A stretch of DNA of 64,000 bases from Lolium rigidum. Lineage: Eukaryota; Streptophyta; Magnoliopsida; Poales; Poaceae. Each line of letters opens with the position of its first letter. Position 1 is the first letter of the stretch. This document shows, in pieces, positions 53,332 through 63,145 of this stretch. Below the pieces are notes generated by a model. It was not told the DNA's origin, searched no databases, and was given only the letters and a program-made list of their open reading frames with translations. Location of the stretch: assembly GCF_022539505.1 (NCBI RefSeq), contig NC_061508.1:34280256-34344255 (forward strand), in the 5' to 3' direction. The position numbers and the translations under genes were made by a program.

Positions 53332-54128
53332 CTGCTGCTGCTGTTGATGGCTGTGCATCAGGGTCCGCCAAAAGGAAGAGAAAGACCCAATTCAGGGGCA
53401 TCCGCCGCCGCCCTTGGGGTAAATGGGCTGCTGAAATCAGAGACCCTCGCAAGGGTGTCCGTGTCTGGCTTGGCACTTACAACTCTGCCGAGGAAGCTGC
53501 CAGAGCCTATGATGCTGAAGCAAGAAGGATCCGTGGCAAGAAGGCAAAGGTCAATTTCCCAGATGAGGCTCCTGTGGCTTCTCAAAAGCGCTGTGCTAAG
53601 CCTACCTTTGTGACGTTGCCTGAGTTCAACACCGAAGAGAAGCCGGTAGTCAATGCCGTGGCCAACACAAACGCGTACTCCTATCCTCTTGCTGACTACA
53701 CCGTCTGTGAGCCATTTGTGCAGCCTCAGAACATGTCATTCGTGCCTACAATAAATGCTGTTGGAGCTCCTTTCATGAATCTTTCCTCTGACCAGGGGAG
53801 CAACTCCTTTGGTTGCTCAGAATTTAGCTGGGAGAATGGTACCAAGACCCCTGATATCACATCTGTGCTTGCATCCATTCCCACCTCGACCGAGGTTGAT
53901 GAATCTGCATTCCTTCAGAACAATGCCAGTGATGCATCACTACCTCCTGTGATGGATACTGCCAATGTTGATCTCGCCGACTTGGAACCATACATGAAGT
54001 TCCTCATGGATGGTGCTTCAGATGAGTCACTCGACAACATTCTAAGCTGTGACGGGTCTGAGGACATGGTAAGCAACATGGACCTTTGGACTTTCGATGA
54101 CATGCCCATTTCTGCCGATTTCTACTGA
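53332..54128 (+). CDS. Group VII ethylene response factor, coding exon 2
   Basis: This exon completes a 352-residue protein (352 codons plus TGA at 54,126-54,128). Residues 101-105 KRKRK form a likely nuclear signal. The AP2/ERF domain is about 107-164: [20 protein letters not shown], then [17 protein letters not shown] with the Ala and Asp of the ERF subfamily, ending [11 protein letters not shown] proteins bind GCC-box and related promoter elements in the nucleus. The C-terminus holds the activating region [14 protein letters not shown]...[10 protein letters not shown]...[10 protein letters not shown]. No lesion is seen. Closest named relatives by memory are rice and Triticeae group VII factors of hypoxia and stress response; a symbol would need a search. 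Regulation is mainly post-translational; the promoter is flanked by TE insertions. Confidence 0.93.
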
Positions 54129-54310
54129 GGCTCTGAGGTCAATTGGTGCCTGTACATATAGACAAAGGGTAAGCATCTGCAACTGTGGAAATAACTCACT
54201 GTTATACTTCAGTTTCCATTTCCATAACTACCCCACTTCATTTTTCAGGAATAAGTATTCTGGACATCAAGAAGTGCTTGTGTCAGGCGCCTCTGTTGAG
54301 CAGTAGTTAT
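54129..54310 (+). other. ERF 3' untranslated region with probable intron 54,169-54,248
   Basis: Forty bases after the stop, AAAGG is followed by GTAAGC and, 80 bp on, by CATTTTTCAG and GAATAAGTATTC. These are good splice signals, and 3'-UTR introns are known in this family. The 3' end beyond about 54,310 was not fixed. If spliced, the intron lies within the distance that usually does not trigger nonsense-mediated decay. Confidence 0.6.
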
Positions 54311-55966
54311 GTTTGTATACTTTTATATCTAGCTTAAATGTCAGTTTGATCGCAAAAGTCTGAAGTGATATGTTGCAATGGATCTATGTTCTGTACCCTA
54401 CTTGAGTATCTATCTGTGGAACTAGTATGAGACTGGAACACTCTATGTTGTATTTTTGTTCTACCTTATTGTAATTGGCACAAAAGACTGCAAAACTTTG
54501 AATTTGTAGCCAATTCTGGGTATCTGATGCTTTGTTTTGCTAATACGCTATTTCATCATTTGCTGCAATGCTGGGAGTCTGCTTGAGTACCTTGTCATGG
54601 TTATTGCGGATTTTGGGGGTAATTAGCATCTAGTATATTGACATGGCGTAAACATATTACCATATTGGCCAACATTCTTCTATACTAAATTTCTCGAACT
54701 AAAGCTGTATTTGTATTATACTGGATTGGCAGCTTCCAAGTCAAGATATATTGGACTAGTTTGCTGCTTACCGAAGATGTGGTAAACTAGTCATCGTTCC
54801 TGCAATTGTACTTTCAACTAGGTTTCTCAGGAGTGGAATTACCGGGAATGACCGGAGTGATAAAGATTGTGGCTTTGAGACCAGAATGATAAAGAACGTG
54901 AGACTGAGTTCGCATGTCCCCATTCTCTGATGCCTTCCATGTCTAGCGCCACTACCGGCACTGAGGGACAATGACAGTGGAACGAACTTCATGTCAGTCA
55001 ATTTCTCTGAAATATCGTGACGGTTGGCAATACTCTCCCAATTTATAGTAAGGTAGTGGAGTTGTTCTTACTTGATCATGTACGATGACCATACCGAGCT
55101 TACCATGTTGTACTTGCCATATGAAGACCACGTGTTGATAGATTTTTGAATTGTAGTGAGCTGAACAACCACTACATTTGTTTGGTGAGCTAGCTGACAT
55201 GTTTGATAGATACCAGTAGGATGCAGATTTCTCTATATGAATGGAGCTCATTTGTTGACCTGAAATTCATGCTGAAAATCTTTGGAACAAAATGGTATTG
55301 TGTACCATTGTTACTCGGTTAAATGCATGTCTTCGCTAAGCATTTCCGTACTTATCTATTGAAGGGGTTGATATATGTTTTTCCAGCTCAATCAGTGAAG
55401 ATGAGTCATATTGTTTGAGCTGAGGAAATTTATGTCTTGCAGTTGGTGCTTGTGATCAAGGACAATGAGCATCAACACTTGTTAAGATCAACTCTTTGTA
55501 CGCTATACGGCGATAGGGAAAGAGGTTGTGCCGGCTAACATTGGAGCGTTGACATCTCTAGCTGAGCACAGTAGCTCTGCTAATCAGTACGTTATGGAAC
55601 CAACATGTTCCTTTCTAATACTTGCAACAATGCACACCACAAGTTACAAATATTTGCTTGACATGATTTTCTGGTCAAGTTGTTCTGGACTAGGTCGCTG
55701 TTGAGTGCAACACTCGCACATGATTTTCTCAGTTTGTAGTTTCTCAATTGCATACGCTTATAGTCAACTCAATTTTAAACCAGAGACACATGCTTATATG
55801 TATAAAAAAGAATATCAGAAGATGTTATGTTTTACTAAGCTCGAAATAGTTCAGCTTATCAGTTAAACATCATAAGTTCGTGCTCTGATTCAGTGTCATA
55901 TAGTCATTTGATTAATTGAATAAACAAGAAGGGCGTGAAGTTAGATGACTTCATTTCGGGATTGAT
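54311..55966. other. ERF 3' flank, no gene seen
   Basis: About 1.65 kb of AT-moderate sequence without coding character, terminal repeats or RNA-gene signals. T-rich text near 54,330-54,480 could contain the ERF poly(A) site. Confidence 0.55.
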
Positions 55967-56341
55967 GTTTTGGCACATGGGAGCGTATGCTCCCTTTATT
56001 TTGAAATACATGTTAGACACATTTTAAAATGTCAAAAAAAATGAAACAAAAATTTCGCACGTACATCTTCATGTGCTACGCGCTCACAAAGTCGTTCCAT
56101 GAAAAATCGACATGTCATGTGACGTGTGTAAAAAAGACAAAATTCGGTGCTGAAACAAAAATTTGTCACAAGATAAATTTTCTCTTTTTGGCTTAGACTA
56201 CAAAAAATATCATTTTTTCGTGAAACTTGACGAATACACATATATTATGGAGAAGTACATGTAAATTTTTTTGTCAAAACTTTTTAACACTTGGAAATAT
56301 GTTTTTATGGTATATGGATCATACGCACCCGGGAGCCGAAT
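55967..56341. mobile_element. MITE, TTTTGGC...GGGAGC family, copy 1
   Basis: The left end TTTTGGCACATGGGAGCGTA is imperfectly inverted at the right (GGATCATACGCACCCGGGAG then CCGAA). The interior shares CATGTACATTT, ACATGT...GTGTAAAAAAGACAAAATT and ACAAAATTT text with the element at 59,768-60,136. It is about 375 bp, non-coding. A short duplication could not be fixed. Confidence 0.6.
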
Positions 56342-56896
56342 TGAGTTTCTGCTTTATTTCTATGTTCTTTGATATGGAATTAATAGATACTAGCTCGTAA
56401 TACATCAACCAACATCTTGCCACAACTTCATTGGAAATAAACAATGGAGGTATATTGAGTTAAAACACATGATTTTTTTGTTTGTACCTATTGCAAGATG
56501 ATATATTAGCTGCTGCAAAATGATTCTTTTTTTAGTAGCACTAAAAAAGAAAGCTGAAAATCATGACATGGGTTGATTTTTATACGCCTCTTCGAGTTTG
56601 ACAAACAGAAGCTTCCAGGAGAAAGAATAAGTTCTAACATTTGCTGAATTCAGATCACATGATTGCTTCAAATGAGTTATGTACCGATGCCTCACAGTCC
56701 TAGTACTCAATTTAGAAGTAGTGGCTGCAAGATTTCCGTGACACTATTAAAGTACGGCAGATGCATCTCAGATCTAATTACGAGGATGTTAGATGGCGTG
56801 GCGTAGCATTAGTAACTATGCCCTATCTGTGCTCCCCTCAAAGTCTCTAGGCTTTCTCAGAAACAATCTTGAAGGTCACCCAAAGAGAAAGCAGTT
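56342..56896. other. Spacer, no gene seen
   Basis: AT-rich sequence with no coding frame and no terminal repeats recognised. Confidence 0.55.
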
Positions 56897-56899
56897 TGA

Positions 56900-57957
56900 G
56901 AGCATGTCCCTTAAAACCCGCCCACCCCGTAAAATTCCGGCGGGATACGGGGTGAGCGCGGTTCGGGCCGTCTAGCAGGCCCCGTATTCGGGCCGGCCTG
57001 TTTCGGCGGAATACGGGGCCCAGGAAATCCGCACCATCGCCCCCTACTTATATTGGGCGAAGCTGCGAGTGAGGGGTTAACCCCTCACTCGCAACCCTAG
57101 CTCCGCCGTGCGCCGCCGCGTCCCCGCTTAGCTCCGGCGAGCAATCCCGCAAAGCTCGCCTCCGCATTTCCCCCGCCGCAGGCCATGTCTTCTCGCCGGT
57201 CCAGTTCCGCGTCGTCCGCGAGCGGATCGAAGCGATCCCGCTCGCCTGACACCGCCGAGGAGGCGTGGCGGCGCCAATGCAAGCGCTCCACCGCAGGGAG
57301 TCACCGTGCGGCGTGCCGGTACGCCGGCGCGCTTTACGTGCCGCCGTCGCTCCGTGAGTTTGCCGCGGGCGGGCGGTGGTAGAAAGAAGATCCGCCGCTC
57401 AAGCCGATGAGCGGCGGCGACTTCGAGAAGTGGCGCGCCGAGTGGGAGCGTGACCGCGCGTCGAAGGCCGCGTGGGCGGCGCTCATCGGCAGCACAAGCG
57501 GTGGAGGAAGCGGAGGAGATCCGCGAGCCGGCGAGGAGGAAGCGGAGGAGGCAGAGGAGGACGCGGCGTTCCTGCAGGCGGTGGCCGCATCCCAGAAGGA
57601 TGCCGCCGAGAAGGCTCGGGCGGAGGCAGAGGAGGAGGCGGCGGCCATCGCCGCCGTCCGGGAATTCGAGGCGCGGGAGGCACAGGAGGAGGCGGCGGCC
57701 ATCGCGTTCATCCCATTCGTCATCCTTGACGAATAGATGTAGGATAGATGTAGGATCTCGCAATGTATGTATGATCCGTAGTATGATCAATGAAGATGAA
57801 CTATCGATAAATTTCCCGGGGTTTAAATTTTTTTAAATACGGGGCGAAATACGGGGTCTGCTAGACGGAATGGTTCTTCCGTGAGCAATTTTTCGATACG
57901 GGGTGAAATACTCGCGTTATACGGGGCAGAGGAATACGGAGCCTGTTAGACATGCTC
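56900..57957 (+). mobile_element. Harbinger-type non-autonomous element, GAGCATGTC ends
   Basis: GAGCATGTC at 56,900 is inverted as GACATGCTC ending 57,957. TGA and TAA flank the ends, which fits a TWA-type duplication with one change. Both subterminal sides are full of ATACGGGG / CCCCGTAT words. The interior carries one ORF (57,185-57,736). Confidence 0.65.
57185..57736 (+). pseudogene. Cargo ORF of the Harbinger-type element, one in-frame stop
   Basis: The frame starts MSSRRSSSASSASGSKRSRS and continues RRQCKRSTAGSHRAACRYAG, YVPPSLREF, to a TAG at 57,380-57,382. It then carries on in the same frame as GGDFEKWRAEWERDRASKAA and an Ala/Glu-rich helix (EEEAEEAEEDAAFLQAVAAS) likely to be a coiled coil, ending ILDE at 57,736. 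A basic, Ser-rich N-terminus with a charged coiled coil suggests a nucleic-acid-binding or structural protein, but no domain is recognised. The single amber change is the only visible lesion. Confidence 0.5.
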
Positions 57958-58379
57958 TAACATATAGAGTCTCAAGGTCCGGTAGGAAGGACACAATTGC
58001 ATCGACTTTTTCCAACTGGGACTTCACTCCCCTTTCCATTACTTTTCATAACGGAAATACAATGTTCAGTCAATAGTAACAGGAAAGGAAAGAGCAGATA
58101 AAGAAGACCCACATTTACACAACGTGACAGGAAAACCCGCTGCTTGCTCATCGGCGTCGAAGAACAAACTACTGGGCGAAAAACCTGTCCTAAACTACGA
58201 CACTCAACAGGGAGTCCACAAAACAGCTACTTGATACCAGGTTCAAGAAAAACAAAAAGTGAAATCTGGCTAGCCACACCACAATCAGACCCCGCCGTTG
58301 GAGGTCAGCACCATCTCCATCCTTGGCGACGGAGTCCCAGTCATCGGCGAGCCAGAATGAAGAGTCATCGCCTATTGCA

Positions 58380-60470
58380 GCATCTGGTCAGCGACACTCT
58401 TGATTCTTGCTCCATCTTCCTCGCCGTAGAGTCCTGCCCAGTATAATGTAAAAAAGAGCAAACCGAAGAAATTGTTACCAAAGGAGACCGAACCATAACT
58501 TTATCAAAAGTGATTTTGTTCCTGATATTCCAAATCCCCCAACAAATCGCAGCAAGTAACACCATATGGAATTTCTTTCCCTTTGGATAGAGCTTGTAAA
58601 ATCAAGCTATACTTTGCCAAAGCGAGGAAGGACACAAGTTAGTCCCAAGAATACTGCCCAGGTTACCCCAAACCACCCTGGCATTCGAGCATTCGAAAAA
58701 TAAATGTTGAGCAGTCTCATTATGCAAGCAAAAGGAGCACACAGGAGACCCAAGCCACTTTCTTTTTTTAAGGTTATCCCTGGTTAGAATGGCATTTTGA
58801 AATACTTGCCAAAGAAAAATCTTTATTTTCAAGGGGGTCTTAGATTTCCAAATCCACTTATTATGCGACCCAACTAAGTTTCTTTCTAAGAATTGATACA
58901 TGGATTTCGTGGAGTAAACTCCATTCGCATTCAGGCTCCAAGAAACGTCATCAGGAATCCCAGCTTTGTGATTCAATTTCGCATGCATCACGATATATTC
59001 CCACTCAGGGGATAATCTCCTACGGAAAGGTATTACACAATTACTACCAATGACCCTCTCAAGAGTCCAATCTTGCCCTTGGCAAATATCAAACAAAGCA
59101 GGATAAGAATCACACAAAGCAGCATTATCAAGCCAGGGATCATGCCAAAATCTCACCAGGTCACCACCATTCAAGATAACTTTTCTTCCAGCAAAGTAGT
59201 AGTCCCTAACTTTCATAAGAGTTTTCCATCCAGGGGAGTCCTGCATTCTCACCTTAACCGATGCCACACTTTTATTCTTAAGATATTTAGCTTTGATAAT
59301 CTGCTGCCAAAGCCCATCTTGTATTTCTAATTTCCACCACCACTTAACATGTAGACTGATATTTTGTTTTCTGAGATCCTTGACCCCTAAGCCTCCCTTA
59401 CTTTTGGAACGACATATTCTTGTCCATTTTACCAAATGATAATTCCTCTTCTTTTTTCTTCCAGCCCAAAAAAATGCCTTCTATGTTTATCTAGTTTTTC
59501 GACAAAAGTTTTATTTAACAGGAACATAGACATATAAAAATAGGGGATGCCAGATAAACTAGAGTCAAGCAGGATGAGACGCCCTCCAGAGGTTGCGGAA
59601 TCACCAATCCAGGAATCAAGTTTCTTGAGCATCTTGGCATCAAGAAAGTCCCAATCTACACTCTTAATATTGGCAAAGGTAACAGGCATGCCAAGATATT
59701 TCATTGGCAGTTGCCCAACTTGACAGTTGAAAAGATTAGAGTAAAAACTAGTAACAGGGATATTCACTTTGGCTCATAGGAGTATTTGCTCCCATTATGT
59801 GAATCAGCATTTCGAAGTGTCAAAAAATTCTAAAATAAAATTTTACATGTACATCTACACATTTTATGTTCGTACACAAGTTTTCAAAAAAAACTAAAAA
59901 AATTTGTGGCTCCTGTAAAAAAGACAAAATTTGATGCTATAACATGACTACGTACAGGACATTTTTTTGTCTTTTTTGTACACGCTACATAAAATATTGT
60001 TTCTCCATGAAAACTTGTGCACTAACATAGAATGTCATGATGTACACCATAAAAATTATGTCAGAATTTTTTTGCCATTTTTAAAATTATTTTTAATTAT
60101 TTTGTATAATGGGAGCATTTGCTCCTATGAGCCAAAACGCCTCCTCCCTAGTAACATCATTATCCGCATTAATAGTGAAAATCTCACTTTTAGAAAAAAT
60201 TATTTTCAGACCTGACATCAGCTCAAACATATAAAGCAACATTTTCAAGTTTACTGCTTTTTCTGGATTATGAGTCAAACATAAGACAGTGTCGTCAGCA
60301 TATTGCAAAATCGCTATCCCATTATCAATCAAATCTGGAGCCAACCCCTCAAGCAACCCATTTTGCTGAGCATGCAACACCATGTTAGTTAACGATTCTC
60401 CAACCATATTAAAGAGGAAAGGTGCCATAGGGTCCCTTGTCTAACACCCTTGGCACTCTGGAAGTAAGGG
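58380..60470 (-). pseudogene. LINE reverse transcriptase (3' half) and zf-RVT region
   Basis: From the 5' side: VRQG, then (with a 1-nt loss in a G run) MAPFLFNMVGESLTNMVL and ILQYADDTVLC, the YADD catalytic box. After the MITE the text is SFYSNLFNCQVGQLPMKYLG and DAKMLKKLDSWIG. The 277-codon frame 59,435-58,602 holds TRICRSKSKGGLGVKDLRKQ, VRFWHDPWLDN and the zf-RVT block FLWQVFQNAILTRDNL...CSFCLHNETAQHLFFEC. The last part, 58,565-58,365, has AAICWGIWNIRNKITFDK. The MITE insertion and small shifts inactivate it. The endonuclease and first RT motifs are missing. Confidence 0.88.
59768..60136. mobile_element. MITE nested in the LINE, copy 2 of the TTTGGCTC family
   Basis: TTTGGCTCATAGGAG...GCTCCC at the left is almost perfectly inverted at the right (GGGAGC...CTCCTATGAGCCAAA). 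It is 369 bp and non-coding. It splits the LINE between the YADD region and the segment starting KVNIPVTSF. The duplication length is unclear (2-3 bp at most). Confidence 0.88.
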
Positions 60471-60491
60471 CCCATACAATAGCATCGACTT

Positions 60492-61955
60492 ATCTCACTT
60501 AGAAAGAACAAAATTCTGGCTGCAACGGAAACTAACCTGTGGAAATATTTTTGTAGTTCAGAACTCAGAAGGAACTCTTCTGATGTTTATTGCATCTGTG
60601 TGTGTGGAACTTGTTGGTAAAACTATAGGACAGTTTTCAGCTTACAAAGCCTTGAAAAGGCACTTTTTGTTAGTCAATCGTTTCTCAGTTGGTGTTCTTT
60701 ACTATCCCGTGCCGAGGTAGGCCATGAAAATAGTGTAGCTATTCAACAACTAGTCACAAATCAGGCAACCTACAGTACTCAAATATGTATTTATTGGGAT
60801 TTTTGGGATCAAGGTCCCAATTTCAGGGACTCAGGGGTTGTGGTTCAATATAGTTTACCAATAATGATATGCTTTGGAACAAGTTTAGAATCCAAATAGA
60901 GTCTTTATCGGAAAACGAAATAGAGTACGATCTGCCTTTTGCTGCGATCTGTATGTAGTTGATCATCAGAAAACGCCCATTGAGGCTCTTAGGGATAAAC
61001 ATGCTTTTCTCGAATTACCATTTACGTGAACAGGCATATATATAATAGTTCTAACTTAAATGGGGAGAAGGGAAGGACACTACTTTCAGTAACTAAAACT
61101 TTGGATGGAGGCTCTTGGAAGTTTCAGCTAAAATGTCATACAAATTCTATATGTTTGAAGATGTTTTCATATGGTAGAGAACCAAACATTAAAAATATAT
61201 ATCAATTAAATCAGATATTAAATTGTAGGAAGGAAAGAATTTCGATGCAGTGAGCTAAATTAAGTTACAACAAAGGGAATTCTACAGTACTATATTTGGC
61301 GAGGTCGATCGCTGGTTTTGCCAAATGTGATCGTGTTCCATGACGATATTGGTGCACTTGTATCGTTTTTTCGCCAGTTTTCCGCTGATAAACCGGTCAT
61401 CTTTTTCTTTATCAATGCAAATGGCAAGTCTTGCCTCGTTTATAAAAACAAAGGGAATCAGAGTTCCACCAAAGGTTAAAAACCTGGAAGCTTGCCTCCG
61501 ACTGCCTTGAGGTTCAAACAAACGCAGGGCTCTGAATGTCCTACCTACCTGTTCCATTTCGGCCTAGAAGATGAACTTGGGTACCATGCTACTATGACCT
61601 GCACGAAAGCGAAGTTCCTACGACAAGGCTTGAGAGATATCTGGTCCTTGCATGGGGAGACCGAGCTGGGCTAGCTACGCAGGAACACAATGGGTGCTTG
61701 TCTTATTAGATAAAAAGTCACCTGATTCAAGGAACAAAATGATTTTATCTGGTGGAGATCCTGGCACCATAGAAATGATATCATCTTCAGCAAAGTAGAT
61801 GCATAAGTTGGAAACTGTGTTAGTTTTTCTACAGAATTACCTTGTCTCTTTGCAGGGCTCATCAAAGGTATCTATTTTTGTTGACAGGAAAGGGAAAAAG
61901 AATGTTGACGAAATAACTGAAGATGAAAGAGCCACACATGAAATGAATGTACTTC
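60492..61955. other. No gene seen
   Basis: Mixed AT-rich sequence. A minus-strand frame (61,557-61,282) has no domain I recognise. No terminal repeats or RNA genes were found. Confidence 0.5.
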
Positions 61956-61959
61956 TATT

Positions 61960-62375
61960 TCTATTGGAAGCAGCCAAACATGGGATGGGACAAAATTAAC
62001 GTCGATGCCTGTTTCATTGAGGGGAGCGAGGGTGCTGTCCAAGGAAACCATGAAGGTAGAGTAATTTGCTCTGCCTAGGGAAAATTCCAAATTGCAAGTC
62101 TGCGGCTATGGGGGAAGCATTGGCTTGCCTTGAAGGCCTCAAGATGTCGTGTGCAAATCCAGCAAACAACCTTGTATTTGAATCTGATTGCTCCTCTGCT
62201 TTTCAAGCATTCAGTCAACCAATTCGGGATAGATCTGAAGTGGGTCTTATTGCTAAAGACTCTGGTGTCTAGCTCAGAAGAAAAACCATGTGAGATTGAA
62301 CTACTGTGGTAGAAAGTGCAACAAGGTTGCTCATAAAATGTGCCAATTGAATCGTAGCTAGGGAGCTGTGTGTTC
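61960..62375 (+). pseudogene. RNase H-like (RVT_3 type) fragment
   Basis: Reading across shifts the plus strand gives WDKINVDACFIEGSEGA, NHEGRVICSA, AAMGEALACLEGLKMSCANP and LVFESDCSSAFQAF, then CNKVAHKMCQL. This is the full order of a plant RNase H-like domain: D in NVDA, E in GEALA, D in ESDC, and the final N-x-x-A-H. At least two shifts and stops (near 62,079 and 62,270) break it. It may be a LINE tail or a degenerate copy of a host RNase H-like gene. Confidence 0.65.
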
Positions 62376-63142
62376 GGGTATGTTACAAGGTGTTGTTCTG
62401 GCCTGGTGCTGGGATCAACCCTGGATGATTGTAACCACAAACTAGTTAATATACACAGCACCCTTTTACAAAAAGAGTACAACTTAGACCCACTCATCTT
62501 CTATGATACTGGCTGACGGAGCACGGATTCTGTTTCTGAACACGTATAATGAAGAGCCACTCATCAATCCGGATCCATGAGTGGACGGTTGGCCTCTTTC
62601 TCAAAGCTTGGTGGACAAGCATGTCACGTGAGGGCAGCCCCAACGATAAAGCTATGACCTCTCTCACCTGGTGCACGGAAAAGAAGGATCTTCCATGTCT
62701 TAGCATGTTTGCAAGGTCGTCGTTCGACCGTTAGTGAATGCCAGTTCGGTTCCAACACTCAACACCGAAGAAGGACCCGATGAAAGTGTCGAAACTCGTT
62801 GAAGTGGAGAGGTTGTGCATTGCACACATGACAATTCCTTTGACCCCCAAAAGCGATCTCGGTTATACTACCGATCTAGCGTCATCCAGAATTTTCGTGA
62901 CGTTACACTTCCTGATGCATCACAGTCCTATATTGCCCACTTGAATTGGCGATTGGGTGGCTGTAGTTGGGTGGCTATAGTTGTATTACCAAAGAAACTC
63001 TCCTACACACATAATAACTGCATAAATATACATGAGGAGTGCCTTGTGATATATATATATCCTAACTTTTTATTGCTCTGGCTTTGTAGGAGGGGTTTCT
63101 CACAGATACCCACGATCTCCTCTCTCGATCTGAAATTAAATA
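62376..63142. other. No gene seen
   Basis: Frames here show no known domain and there are no clear terminal repeats. GGTGGCTGTAGTTGGGTGGC is a small direct repeat near 62,955. Confidence 0.5.
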
Positions 63143-63145
63143 AGG

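Larger units (their letters stand above)
58009..60475 (-). mobile_element. LINE (L1-type), 5'-truncated, 16-bp TSD, reverse orientation
   Basis: ACAATTGCATCGACTT at 57,993-58,008 and ACAATAGCATCGACTT at 60,476-60,491 form a 16-bp duplication with one mismatch. Between them the minus strand encodes the second half of an RT and the downstream region. A short T run at 58,009 is what remains of a poly(A) tail. Truncation falls just before the RT motif region QGDP, as is common when reverse transcription stops early. A MITE is nested at 59,768-60,136. Confidence 0.85.
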
